Source: Trachelipus rathkii (Eukaryota > Arthropoda > Malacostraca > Isopoda > Trachelipodidae). From it: DNA of 64,000 nt. The stretch's first letter is position 1. Each line of letters starts with the position of its first letter. Both the position numbers and the translations under genes were made by a program. The notes under the pieces were generated by a model. It had not been told where the DNA came from. It worked only from the letters and a program-made list of their open reading frames with translations, and made no database searches. Below, in pieces: positions 49,240-61,514 of this stretch. The stretch covers positions 1 through 64,000 of the forward strand of contig JABUQX010124294.1 in NCBI GenBank assembly GCA_015478945.1, read 5' to 3'.

Positions 49240-50057
49240 AAATACTACTATATTTTATAGGCTTTTCGTGGACATGTTTGCATGTCGAAAGTGAAATTTG
49301 TGGTCTCATCATGCAAATGCTACCTTATAACTTACCGCCGCCGTCTAAATGGCTTCAAACAATCTGCAAAAACAGAGAGAACGAAAGCTTGTCTCTGTGA
49401 TAATTGCAAAATGTTTGAAATTTCGTAACAGCTTTTTTTTTTTTAAAAAAAACAAATAAACCACTTAGCAACCAAGCCTCTTAGTCTTATAGACCTATAT
49501 CATTGCCCTCTACAATATCTTAAGTACTTCAAAGGTTAATCTTAAATGGAATTTCTCCTTCATCCCACTCTCATGATGTGTGTGCACAAAATTTCCACGT
49601 CACTTCAATTAACAGACATCAACATATAATATAGTCTTCCAACCTTATTAACCATTTTTCGATCATTTTTCTTTTCATTCTCTTTATTCTTTCAAACAAT
49701 TCTTTCAATAAGAACTTACAAAATTTCTCTAGGGTAAATCTGGCTCTTAGCAGACATTAAGAATGCACTTGCATGTTTAAATCGAAATAATTATTATCTA
49801 GAAATAAGGAATAGTCTCTTCCTTCTATCTGCATTTTATGTAGTGTTACTATTTGTTTTGTTTTTTTCTTCATTGTTAAAAAAAACATTTTCTTCGTTCC
49901 TTCTTTTTTTTTCAATTTAAAGGTCTTGTACTACGGAATGTTTACTCCCGGGAGGCAAAAAAAAGTGGCTATCAGCGGTCGGTGTGGCCTTGGGCCTGTG
50001 AGTGAATTCGATACAGATTCTCCGTTTTCTATGGAGTTTATTTTCAGATTTTTAGCC

Positions 50058-50060
<3 letters not shown>
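49240..50060. other. Intergenic DNA, nothing recognised
   Basis: Ordinary AT-rich DNA with a T-run/A-run hairpin (about 49,433-49,451). 49,965-50,040 is briefly GC-richer (GGTCGGTGTGGCCTTGGGCC) and lies directly before the T34 run. Confidence 0.5.

Positions 50061-50094
<34 letters not shown>
50061..50094 (-). repeat. Poly(T) run of 34 (poly(A) on minus strand)
   Basis: An uninterrupted run of 34 T's. If it is a retroposon tail, the element would be on the minus strand with its body at positions above 50,094; no family could be identified there. Confidence 0.9.
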
Positions 50095-50097
<3 letters not shown>

Positions 50098-50099
50098 GG

Positions 50100-50905
50100 T
50101 AACTTTAAAATACATTTATTAATTTTTAAAATTTGAAATTTTTAGAGATAGTATTTTCCACTTTAAATTAAGAGAGAATCTGTGAAAATTAAGCACATGC
50201 AAAATTTTATTCATAATTAGAATCAAATTTAAAGAAATAATTTTACAAATAGCTTCCTAAATTTGTAGGAAATTTCAACTCAGGCATGTTCCTCGTATCG
50301 AGCTACAAGTTGTCTTTGACATGTGTTTGTAATAAACCTATATATTTATCACTTTTGAACTATAATTTATAATCACATTTTTTTACGCCTTGGTGGAAGG
50401 ACAAATCACTCCCCTTCTGTTTCCATCGTAGTCTCCTTTTGACAGCAACGCCACTGGCGCGTGAAATTGTAAGGTTTTGACTACGTTTAGCGTCTGAGGT
50501 TGGCAAGAGCGCTTTGGCCCTCGATCCTATTGTTTAGGCTTATTCAATAATAAATAATTGTCAATGAAAATTATTGAAATCTTTATGTTTTATCATAAGT
50601 AATTACCTGTGTCATAGCATTAATATTCGTATTATATATATATTACCCCAGTTCTCATCGGTTTAATTCAATCTCGGGGATCATGGGTATAACTGATACT
50701 TGGTCCTATTTTAATTTTTATTTCTATCATTCTTTTTCAATTTCATTGTGTTACATAGTTGCTTCAATTATTATAAATATTATTATCGGAAAAACATCTT
50801 TATAATTTATGGTAATAAACATCATCTAAATTTACTAACACTGCTTACTATTGCATTTTTATATGGTACCAGGAAATAGGGTAAAATTTTCTTTGTTGAA
50901 TTTCA
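50100..50905. other. Intergenic DNA, nothing recognised
   Basis: 50,385-50,540 is less AT-rich (GCCACTGGCGCGTG and similar) but carries no frame. The rest is AT-rich. Confidence 0.5.
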
Positions 50906-50909
50906 CTGA

Positions 50910-51166
50910 TCGATTATTATTATTATTATTATTAATTATTATTATTATATTCTTTATTCTCATTATTAATATTATTGATTATTATTATTATTATTGACTC
51001 TATATGTTAAGTTATATAAAGTTATTATTACTTAATTATTATTATATATTATTTTCACTATTATTAATTATTATTATTACATCTGATTATTATTATATTA
51101 GTTATTATTGATTATTTTATTATTTTTAAATCCATTATTTTTTTTATTATTAATTTTTTTTTTAAA

Positions 51167-51243
<77 letters not shown>

Positions 51244-51395
51244 TTTATTTATTTATTTTATTCTTAGTTATTATTATTTTTTATTATTATTATTAGGTGT
51301 ATTCACTTACAACTTTTATTATATTATATAAATTTATTATTAAATTCTATCATAATTATTATTAGTTTTTATTATAATCTTATTATTATTCACAG
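50910..51395. repeat. (ATT)n array with a perfect core
   Basis: ATT trinucleotides span almost 500 bases. The core at about 51,169-51,244 is perfect for about 25 units, which suggests recent expansion; the flanks are interrupted. The Ile-rich frame (51,108-51,296) is its translation. Confidence 0.93.
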
Positions 51396-51487
51396 TCTAC
51401 TGGTTACAATTTTTCGTAATGTCGTTAATATATATCAGTTTCTAGGATCTTGTAACTTTTAAAGTAGTGTCATCTACTCGCTAGTTC

Positions 51488-51560
51488 CAATATGGCGGCT
51501 AATTTGTAAGTCCGGACAGCGGATGGCTAATTGTTGTATACATGTAGATACACCTCAGTT
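51488..51560 (+). promoter_or_regulatory. Two YY1-like ATGGCGGC words
   Basis: CCAATATGGCGGCTAA (near 51,488) and GGGATGGCGGCAAG (near 51,560) each contain ATGGCGGC, the core of the site bound by YY1/Pho zinc-finger proteins in animals. Two such words about 70 bases apart in AT-rich DNA are unexpected by chance. Each ATG opens only a few codons (MAANL, MAARKYSFMKAI). A decayed TATA-less promoter of a gene or retroelement is possible, but no transcript unit is visible. Confidence 0.3.
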
Positions 51561-51564
51561 GGGA

Positions 51565-53265
51565 TGGCGGCAAGAAAGTATTCTTTTATGAAAGCCATAT
51601 GATTTTTTAGAAGACTTTGGGCATTTTTAAGGCCTATCATTCGTTCAATTCGTTTCTAAGATCTATTTTGCTAGGCAAATCGGGGGATAGTTCATTATGC
51701 GCGGTGGATTCATATCTTAGATATTAGCGTATGTTTAATTTTGAACGTTGAGGCTCTGGTTGTTCGTCGTTGGAATATAAAATAAGCAAAAGGGCATTAT
51801 CCCATCTATTTTATATTGCTTTTAGCAGTTTCTTAATAGGAATTCCTTTTTAATGGGATATTTCGATGAAGGCACACCGCAGATGCGCACTTGTGTAACA
51901 AAAGTATGTAGGTTAGCACCAAGGTGTTGGGTGTTATGGTTCTAATCATGAAATCAACTTATTTATATTATTATAACACAGTATAAAAAATGAACGGTGT
52001 TATCGTGCCTTCAAGGCGAACTGTTGGCACTACTTGAGTATCTTCCTCAAAATTTTGGAATGTATGAAAGTGTTGCATAGAGTTATACTAAACTTTGGGG
52101 ACTTTTGACAGTTTGGCGGTTTGGTATTTTGACTCGTTTCCTTACTGGCGCGGGAAGGATGTTTGTTGTTGTCGTTGGAGACTTTTGGTGCATGTCGGAG
52201 AGTGGGTGGTGGGATTCCCTTTTTTCTAACCCTCACCCAATTTCTTGTTGTTGGAGCCGTCTTAGCTTCAGCTTGATATTAGCTCATATATCATAAAGAG
52301 GACACATGTTTACTGATGAATTCGAAACAAGGTTTCAATTCTTTTTATATCAAGGGTGAACTTGAGTACAATTATTGAGGGAACATTCTCTGGGAATTAA
52401 TCAAGGTGAGAAATGAAAAGGGCAACTTTATGCTCATGTTACAAACAAGTATGTGGAATTTCTCCAACATATACCCCATAATTTCTTTGTACTTTTGGTT
52501 TTTATATAGTTTCTATAAAACTTAGAAGCTACATTTTCAAATACAGACCTTTTCCAGTTTTTGTATTTAATGCAGATCTATATAATCTGTTTAGGTGGTT
52601 TCAACCACTTAATTTTTGTTCAATAATAATTTTTTTTATCTATCTGTTCTAATTTACACGTTACTCGCAAAGTAATTGTTCTTTACCTGGATGAGTATGA
52701 TATTCAACAATGATATTTCCAACGTTTTTTTTCAAATTATTTTTTCTTAGTTTATCAAAACGGTTTTTACATCTTTGTTGTATAATTTGGAACTTTCACT
52801 ATCACTGTTTTTTAATAACTTAGTTCAGGGTTTTATACTATTTTTTTATTAGGTTCATATTCAGAAGGGACTAAGGCCAATTTTATTGGCTAGATTCGCG
52901 ATGTTGCACAAGGGTAGTTGCAAATTCTTGCAATGTTGCACGTGTCACTCCGGCTTTCACCAAAATTTTAAGTTGGTCACACTGGATTTTTGTAGTGGCC
53001 AAGGCGCAGGCAAAATTGGGATAGGAGTAATTGAGTCAGAGAATGAGAGGACCTGCTTGTATTTGATTTAAGGGAGTTTTTTTTCTAGCCTCTTCTGAAA
53101 GTTTATTAATAAATATTTGCAGTGAACATACTAATAAGAGTTGACAGTTGATACATAATCATACTTTCAATGTATAGCAATAGACCAGCAATGGAAAATG
53201 TTTCGATTTGTGGGAGATTAACAACTTTTAATAACAGGGCATTTACAATTTTTTTAAAATCTTAA
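51565..53265. other. Moderate-complexity intergenic DNA
   Basis: Composition is more balanced than in flanking DNA. Small frames occur at 52,105-52,296 (plus, Phe/Trp/Gly-rich) and 52,886-53,071 (plus, Cys-containing, begins MARFAMLHKG); neither matches a family that I know. 52,890-53,070 contains the word ATGTTGCAC twice. It could be single-copy DNA with exons too short to see. Confidence 0.5.
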
Positions 53266-53269
53266 TATC

Positions 53270-53640
53270 AACGCTAGCAAAGCTGCCGGTTAAAATCGAT
53301 AACTCCGGAAGGAAGCAAGGGCCACTCTTCTATGGGCGATTATAAGTATAAATGATTATTGCATGCCGAGTAATGTGGTATAAAATCGTTTGTTTCGTGG
53401 GCAAATGAGTTAAAATTGATATTACACTAAGGCTTTCACAAACTGTATATTGCCGACTTATCTATAATAATCGGATTCGAATAAGTTGAAGCTATTGGAG
53501 AGATGCTGTGAAGCATCCTCCTACCACTCGGCCACTATGTATCGTGGGGCACTGTCCATGAGTCAGGCATTAATGCTGCCTGCTCAAAAAGCTTTCATTT
53601 CAAATCTCGCCTCCCTATTGGTTAGTACAACCAATATATA
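53270..53640 (+). mobile_element. Dispersed repeat with conserved hairpin, copy 2 (SINE-like)
   Basis: Same order of landmarks as 48,895-49,235. The stem-loop here is TGAGTCAGGCA (53,559-53,569) with TGCCTGCTCA (53,577-53,586), a single-base bulge apart from perfect. Comparing copies suggests an ancestral perfect 10-bp stem TGAGCAGGCA/TGCCTGCTCA. The Met-started frame at 53,486-53,752 crosses the element and is not preserved in copy 1, so it is not a gene. Confidence 0.75.
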
Positions 53641-53644
53641 TCAT

Positions 53645-54855
53645 ATCAATTCTATAAATTATAAATCCTTTTTAACTGAAACTGGAATGTCTTTCTTTTT
53701 CAACACTCATATCATTTTTAAATTCAATTTATTCCTAAAATATCATCATTAGTCAGAACTAATTATCTAGTATAATACTGTATACTACATATTAAATCGA
53801 AATGTTATAAATAGTACTGTACTATTACAGTAATATATGGTGATATTTATACTAAATAAAAAATTTGAAGGTCATTATATTATATATATAAGGCAAAAGT
53901 TCAGTTTTTGTAGATTTTTTATAGACTTTGTTTCGGTTATTATAAATATTACTACCATTATCTATATAAATAGATATTATATGACCTATTGACCTAAGTA
54001 ATTATATGATTCCTCTAATATATAAACTAGAATTTTTCAATTGGGAGTAATATATATTATAATATATATATACATCAATATTTTATTATTAAATAAAACA
54101 AGTTAATATATACTTTATATGATATATATATGGACTTGTATTAAGTATATATACAACTCATATTATAAATATATTATTATAACATATTATATATCATAAT
54201 TATAGTATATATTTATAATATATATATATATATATATTATATTATATATAACTCTACCACAGGGATCATGATCGAGTCATTATATATACCGCCTATATAT
54301 ATACTATATAATATTAATTACTTCATAATAAATAACAATATTACTTTTTACAAATTAATAGAAACACATTATAAGTATATAGTAGATTATCTTAGATTAT
54401 AATTCACTGAACAGTCATTTACATGGGAAATATATTATTGAGATCTTAAGATAGGGTACTCAATAATATATTTATTATAGTTATTGGAAATTAGTACATA
54501 GTAGTAGTTATATAATTAACTAATGAAATTGGGTTCAAACACTCACATGTATCAATCATTATATAATTAGCCTATACTTTGAGGTACTAGCTATATAGGG
54601 GTATACAGCGGAAAAATATATGATCTATCAACTCACTCTTAGAACACAATCTAGGACCTATGAAGATGCTAAGGAAATGCATTATTAGCTGTGAGGATAT
54701 AGTAGTAAAAGTGAACTTTACAGCTTGTATATAATCTGAATTCAGAATATGATGTATAATTAAATTATATATCCATATATTATATATATATAAGTTTTTT
54801 AATATATAATATTATATTATAATAAATAGTAATATATAACTCCTTTATTAAGTGT

Positions 54856-54899
<44 letters not shown>

Positions 54900-55085
54900 T
54901 TTATTTTTAAATTTGTGACTTATATAGATTATTTTTTATCATATAAGTTCTTTATGATATAAAACATCTATAATATAAAAAATTCCAAATATTAAAATTT
55001 AATAATATAAATTAAATAAAAAATATTAAATTTGTTTACTTATAAAATTAATTGTTTTTATCATTTCAATTATAATTATCAAATT
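53645..55085. other. AT-rich DNA with short AT tracts
   Basis: AT blocks at about 54,170-54,250 and 54,855-54,897; otherwise featureless AT-rich sequence. Confidence 0.65.
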
Positions 55086-55087
55086 CA

Positions 55088-55260
55088 TAATAATTGATTG
55101 ATTATTTTATTATTATTATTATTTATTATTATTTATTTAATTATTTATTGTTATATTAATTATTATTATTTAATATTATATTTATTATATTATTATTATT
55201 ATTATTATAATTATTATTATTATAATTAATAAATATTAATATATATATTAATATTAATAA
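55088..55260. repeat. (ATT)n tract
   Basis: ATT/TTATTA simple sequence with TTAATAT interruptions. Confidence 0.88.
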
Positions 55261-55359
55261 TACAACATTTTATAATAAAATGGTGAAATGTAGAAATAAA
55301 ATTTGTAAATATAGTTTATATAATATTTTTTATAATAATAATATTATAATATAACTATA

Positions 55360-55623
55360 TATATTAATTATCAGTTATTAAAGATTGTCGAGAAGAGAAA
55401 AATAACTCACATATATTTTATAATTAATATATATATATTAATATATATATATAAATATTTAATATATATTATATATATATAATTAATATAATATATATTA
55501 TATATATATTAATAATATATATATATATATATATAATATCTTAATATATAATATTATATATATATAATTAAGTATATATATTATATATATACATTAAATA
55601 ATAATATATATTAATAAATATTA

Positions 55624-55701
<78 letters not shown>

Positions 55702-55937
55702 ATATAATATATATTAATCTATATATTATTATTATATTAAATTAATATATTATAATTAATTACATAATATATAATATAATATATATTAATAATATATAAT
55801 ATATATTAATATATATATATTAATATAATATATATATATATATAATATATATATATAATATATATTATATATATATATATTATTATATATATATATAATA
55901 TATTAATATATCATATATATATATATTATTAATTATA

Positions 55938-55981
<44 letters not shown>

Positions 55982-56085
55982 ATTAATACAATTAATATTA
56001 TTAATATATATATATATATATATATACTATATATTAATATATAATATAATTATCATATAATATATATATATATATATATATTTTA
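55360..56085. repeat. Long (AT)n array
   Basis: About 700 bases of AT alternation with frequent phase shifts (ATTAAT, ATAATAT), the longest AT block in the second half of the window. Confidence 0.92.
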
Positions 56086-56227
56086 TAGACGCAATCCATA
56101 GTGTAATATTGATCTTCTACTTCTACGTGTATATTTATTTCATAAAATTATTTTAAGCGAACTAATAAACTGTAGCATAAAAAAGATTAATTATTTATAA
56201 AATCTTGGAATCTTATGAAATGAAACT

Positions 56228-57000
56228 TATAAAAATAATAATAATAATAATATATAATATATAAATAATATATAATTAAATATTAAATAATAATAATAAA
56301 TTAATAATGATAATTAATAATAATAATAAATAAATAGATAATAATATATATATATAAATAATAATAATATAATAATAAAATTATATAATAATATAATCAA
56401 TTTATAAATAATATAATTAAATTTAAATAAATAATACAATAATAATATAATAATAATAATTAATAATAATAATACATATAATAATTATATATATATATTC
56501 AAAATAATATATAATTAATATAAATTAATATATATAAAATAATAATAATAAATAATAACTAATAATTAAATAATAATAATCAATAATAATTCAATAATAA
56601 TAATAAAAATAATTAAATTATTAATATAAATATAATATAATAATAATGATATAATTAATAATAAGGTAATTGACATATTTGATTGTACTATAACATTACA
56701 AATAATTATTATTATTGGAAGGATATTCAAAAATACGAATAATATAATCAATAATATAATTATAATAATTAAATAATTAATTTTAAATTTTATTTTTTAA
56801 TTATAATAATATATAAATAATTACATAATAAAAATATTATAATAATAATATAAATAATTATAAATAATAATTAATTATAAATAATTAAATAATAATATAA
56901 TAATATATAATAATTAAATAAATTAAATATAATAAATATTACATAATAATAATAATTAATCAATTAAATAATAAATATATAGTAATATAAATTGTAATTT
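56228..57000. repeat. (AAT)n / TAATAA array
   Basis: About 770 bases of AAT trinucleotides with AT and AAAT interruptions; the Ile/Leu-rich minus-strand frame here is its translation. Confidence 0.9.
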
Positions 57001-57004
57001 ATTG

Positions 57005-57850
57005 CATAAGTAATTTTAAAAAGAATATATAGAAAACTTGAAAATTTGTATTTCTTCTTTTTTTTAGTCGTATATTTATGTGCACTTGTTTAAAATAAAT
57101 AGATTTTCTTTCAGTGAGTTTCTGTTTTTCATATTAGCTTTATTATTTTCCACCTATAGATTCACATTAAACCACCCTTCACTACCTCACTACCGGCCAC
57201 CACACTTCATCAAAAATCCCCATCACTACTGAATCTAGCACTATTCATTCAACGACTTCACTATTTTTAGCTTCAATTAATAATAAATTGCCGGGAACAA
57301 ATAATCTCGAATTTTCTCGACTTCAGTAAATAATATATGAGTTGAAAACGGATTAATAGAAATTTTTCTTCTCATTTTTTTTTATTTTTTTTTTCTTTGA
57401 AATTTGAGAATAATTTCTTCGAAGAAATAGAATTTTTAAGAGAAAATGTGATGAAAATCACAATCTTATGGAGACCCCCGAGGAAAAAAAATGTTTAAAA
57501 GTAAGGTAGCGAGAGAGGTTAATTCCATTGAGAGGGGAAATAAACTCTTAGTGGGAAAAAACTCTTTCATTCAGCAAGAGAAGAAGAAGGGAATAACGCC
57601 AAAGATATCGCTATTATTACGTGATTCCTGCATTGAGAAGAAGAAGTATCAGGCAAAAAAATTAACTGAAAAACGCTTTTGTAGCATGACATAGTAGTAA
57701 AAATGGAAACGTTTATCGAAGGGAGAACATACGGAATATGATACAGTGCGTGCTGCTTACACTTACAGATTGTTTGCTTTTTTCCACTTTATTTTTAATG
57801 AAGATACGAAGGGGTTTCAATTTAAAATATTCCATCCGGAGTTGCTAACC
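57005..57850. other. Intergenic DNA, one Lys-rich small frame
   Basis: 57,150-57,260 is C-rich on the plus strand (CACCACCC, CTACCTCACTACC). A 67-codon frame at 57,491-57,694 is Lys/Glu/Arg-rich (MFKSKVAREVNSIERGNKLL at its start) and has no family that I recognise. It could be an exon fragment or chance in purine-rich DNA. Confidence 0.4.
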
Positions 57851-57854
57851 CTAT

Positions 57855-57874
57855 AATATTATATATATATACTA

Positions 57875-57916
<42 letters not shown>

Positions 57917-57970
57917 TATATAATATGGTTTTATATTATATATATATATATATATCTATATATATATACT
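57855..57970. repeat. (AT)n tract
   Basis: AT alternation interrupted once by TATGGTTTTATAT. Confidence 0.9.
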
Positions 57971-58139
57971 TATATACCAACCATATTTCTTCTCTTTTCT
58001 TCTTCTCCTCTTCTATCTCATCTATTCTTCCGCATAAAAAATAGTATATATCGTATAATTATTGTTTTTACTCTTTTATTCTTAATTTCTACTCATCTAA
58101 TGATATGACAGATCCCCGTTTTACAAACATCATACTACA

Positions 58140-58280
58140 TATATATACTACATCTACAAATATTATTATATATATATATATATATATATAAATAATATAT
58201 TATAATATATATATATAATTACCAAAACGCATATATAGAGATATATATATATATATTATATAAGGTATATGTTTATATAT

Positions 58281-58327
<47 letters not shown>

Positions 58328-58354
58328 TATACTTATCTACATATAATATATTTT

Positions 58355-58450
<96 letters not shown>
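58140..58450. repeat. (AT)n array with near-perfect cores
   Basis: Cores at about 58,284-58,325 and 58,397-58,437 are uninterrupted AT dinucleotides. Confidence 0.92.
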
Positions 58451-58453
<3 letters not shown>

Positions 58454-58454
58454 A

Positions 58455-60090
58455 GTATTATTATATTCTTTTACGTCCTTTACCTCATCTCTAGTACCTA
58501 GTATCATTTATGCGCATTATATACCTTAATTTTGCCTATCATTTAACAACAACATCATCCAAATACCATTACTCATATCTGTCTGATATATACTATTCTA
58601 GATATGATGATATATAATGATACACGCTTTTTTAAGGATTCACAGAACGGGTTAACCTTATACCTTACTGCTACTAATATACTTCACTTATGTAGTAGTA
58701 ATGTATTTACTCACTTAGTCGTTACACGTGAGTGAGTGAGATAGTCTAGCTTATTTTTAAAATATAATCTAATAAATATATATATATATATGTATATATA
58801 CCCCTCCTATCGCTTAGTATACGTACTACTATATGTAAATTATATCTAGTATTTAATGATAGTAATAAACCTAGTAGAATGGTACGTGTACGCTACTGTC
58901 ACGCAATTATATATATGACTCACACGTTCCATATAATTTTTGACGGAAAAAGAGTTATAACACACACACCTATACCATTGCAATAACAAAGTAATACCAA
59001 TCGAGAGTAGCTTAATAAGACTACAGGACAGGTCTAAGTTGAGCCTACTACTATTCAGAAGTAATATAATAGGTCATATATTAGCTAACATACACTATAG
59101 TATGCTGTATTTTTACTAGATCCAGTAATGACTATATAAATAAGACCTACTGTCTGCCGATTATACTTATTTTTCTATTTATCACCTGATGATATAGTTT
59201 ATATATACCTTAATACTACAGTATTTTTATATCATTTAAGCTAGTACACATTTCTATGAACATTATTCTTCTTACTTCATGGGAATGTGAACTATAAAGA
59301 TGCTTCAAGGACATATGTACTTCTTATCCAAAGTATTATAATATATATAATTTTTATATTGAGAGGGAGATACTCTGAACGCTTAACATGACTTTTCAGA
59401 ATTCTTCTTGACTTATTATATATGAATTTAATATATATAATACGATTATAATAAATGGAGTTTGTGCGCTTGCATATATCTTCCTGATGTTTTATGGAAG
59501 AAAAACTCTGTATTCAAATCTTACTAACACTCATAATCACCACCAATTGTTTCATGTATATGCAGGACTCTCGACTATATCTACACTCATAATATTCGAG
59601 ACCTTTTCTTTTACATAACGCTGAAAGTCGAGAGCTATCAACATATTCGTCGCTAACTTTTCTATAGAGAAGCACGTGATAAAAATCAGAGGTGAAGGTG
59701 CAAGGAGATTCTCATTCATATGTGGTCCCTATTCTCAAGGTCCTTCTTCTAAAACCAGACCACTCATGTAGAGGCACGCACGGATATCAATATCCTCTGT
59801 TCACTAGTATCTCATCTGTCCTTGATCTGAGATGCTAATTTTGATTCTCCCAGTCGGTGCGTTAACTGCTCAAGCACAACTTAACTGACCTTGATTCAAG
59901 CCAGCTTCCCCACGTCATGGTTGGTTATGCGATAAGAGACATTGCAGAACCTCAAGTCAGCTCTATACGCTAAGTTGTCACCGTTAGCATAAGGATTGAA
60001 GATTCCTATGTGATTTCTTCTAACAAGATTTTTCGCCTAAGGGTGTCTTCACACTGACTCGAGACACTACATCTTGGAGACGTTTAGAAT
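58455..60090. other. Intergenic DNA, nothing firmly recognised
   Basis: AT content falls steadily towards the LINE remnant. 59,600-60,090 could be the eroded 5' part of that element (endonuclease region), but no motif is convincing. Confidence 0.45.
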
Positions 60091-60094
60091 AGGG

Positions 60095-61127
60095 CTCACA
60101 AAAAGCCTTATAATGTTCCTATGTATTCATTTTTCTTTGCTCCCATTCTCTTGTGGATTCGCGCATTACTGTCACAGCTTTGATTATTTTATAGGGCAGT
60201 GACTGTTTACAACGAATAGAACTTTACATGCAACTCACAACCAGAACCAATTGTTACACTCTAATCATCGCATTACCTCTGGAGCTGCTTGATTGAACGG
60301 GTTGGCCTTTTCCATCAGGCCACAGGTGATCTCCACTTTCCTTTAAATAAGCTAATTTCCGACATTGAAGCGACCTTTAACTTCTTCCAGCAAGTTATCA
60401 TCACAGCAGCAGAAGTTTTCATCATCCGCATGTAGGAGTTCGGCAACCCTTTGGTGGTTCCAAGAGTGAGTTCAAGCTAACCGGGAGAAGAAAAACTCTA
60501 TAATACAATGCAACTCAAACTGACCCGTACCCACCTCAAACATCATTATTTTTAAACCTGGTGAGGCGAGATCTCGCCGAATCAATCGTCAATTACGTAA
60601 ACAAAACCTTCGAACTTATACTTCGTCTGTCAACTCCACAACTCTCCTTTCTTCAGTGTGGAAACTTGTACTCAGAAAATATATCGGCCACACTAATATA
60701 ACTTCTCTAACAACCTTCCACACCGAATCCTTCCTTATGTGCCTGGTACAACTGATACGATTTCTGCACCTACAACTGTTGCAGATGCATTAGGTTATAG
60801 TTTTGCTAGCCACTAGAGACCTTCCCGCTATCTTGAAACTTTTCAAAACACTGCACCGCCAGACTTTTCAACTGCGAAATGGGAAGATCATACCTGAAAC
60901 CGTTTTCTTTACACATACAGAATATCAAGCTGCCATGGTGAAGAGCAAAGACGCTGCCTCTTGTTCAGACATCATTTCGAACATAATGTCCCTTCACATA
61001 TATCCTTTTTCTTCATCGTTCTTGCAGGATTTGTAGCAGAACCTAGATCGAATCTTCTATTCCAAATGTTTGGAATACAGCTTTTGCAATCAGTATTCCT
61101 AAGCCAAGGAAAAATCCAGGAAATATC
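60095..61127 (+). mobile_element. Jockey-like LINE remnant: endonuclease end, linker, start of RT
   Basis: Read on the plus strand, parts appear in the order known for Jockey-clade LINEs. Near 60,326-60,345 GDLHFPL resembles the S-D-H-x-P-I end of the AP-like endonuclease. At 60,361 DIEATFNFFQQVIITAAEVF fits the following amphipathic segment. At 60,452 WWFQE, stop, VQANREKK fits V-P-W-W-x-x-E-C-x-x-A-x-R-x-R-K. Around 60,560-60,680 ARSRRINRQLRK and TYTSSVN...VWKLVLRKYIG fit the linker before the RT. At 60,922 YQAAMVKSKDAA and at 61,095 IPKPRKNPGNI fit the RT fingers (A-x-x-x-K-S-x-D-x-A-P-G-P-D and I-P-I-P-K-P-G-K). One frame holds from 60,446 to 61,036 apart from stops. The element stops at 61,127 against AT-rich DNA, before the catalytic DD motif, so it is a truncated, inactive copy. 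Confidence 0.82.
60446..61036 (+). pseudogene. Frame-preserved piece of LINE polyprotein
   Basis: This is the longest stretch in the window where one reading frame stays in register with a recognisable protein family, about 197 codons with a few in-frame stops (for example TGA at 60,467-60,469, at a position that is usually Cys). The last stop is TAG at 61,034-61,036; matching residues carry on past it, and a one-base shift near 61,060-61,090 leads into the IPKP segment. Just upstream, the DIEATF segment is in another frame, so a shift lies near 60,430-60,446. Damage by substitution more than by indels fits ageing of an inserted copy. Confidence 0.75.
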
Positions 61128-61129
61128 TA

Positions 61130-61448
61130 TTATATATACTATATTATATTATAGGCCTATAGTTATTTACAATAATATACTATTATTTATTATATATACT
61201 ATATATAATATATAATTTAATAATATCAGTATATATATATAGTATAATAAATATAATACTCAATTATCTAGTGAACTATAACAGCGACAATATCGAACAG
61301 CGAATATGTGTAGATAATATACTATAAAAAAAGTGGGTAAAGATAATTTATATATATATAATATATTATACTATAATAATATATATATATATATACTATA
61401 TATATTACTATAATATAGTATATATATTTATATATATATATTATATAT
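61130..61448. repeat. AT-rich tract following the LINE
   Basis: TATA/ATT simple sequence starts at once after the LINE homology ends and continues, with a mixed patch at 61,255-61,345. Confidence 0.75.
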
Positions 61449-61454
61449 AGAAGA

Positions 61455-61490
<36 letters not shown>

Positions 61491-61510
61491 CGAGAGAGGA
61501 GAGGAGCTAA
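61449..61510. repeat. (GA)n microsatellite
   Basis: GAAGAAGAGAGAGAGAG-type run with GAGG and GACG interruptions, next to the AT tract. Confidence 0.9.
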
Positions 61511-61514
61511 TCTG

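Noticed and set aside
51108..51296. 62-codon frame with a long poly-Ile run
   Set aside because: It is the translation of the perfect (ATT)n tract, not a membrane peptide.
57491..57694. 67-codon Lys-rich frame as a small gene
   Set aside because: No homologue, promoter or splice context is recognisable, and the purine-rich composition makes such a frame likely by chance.
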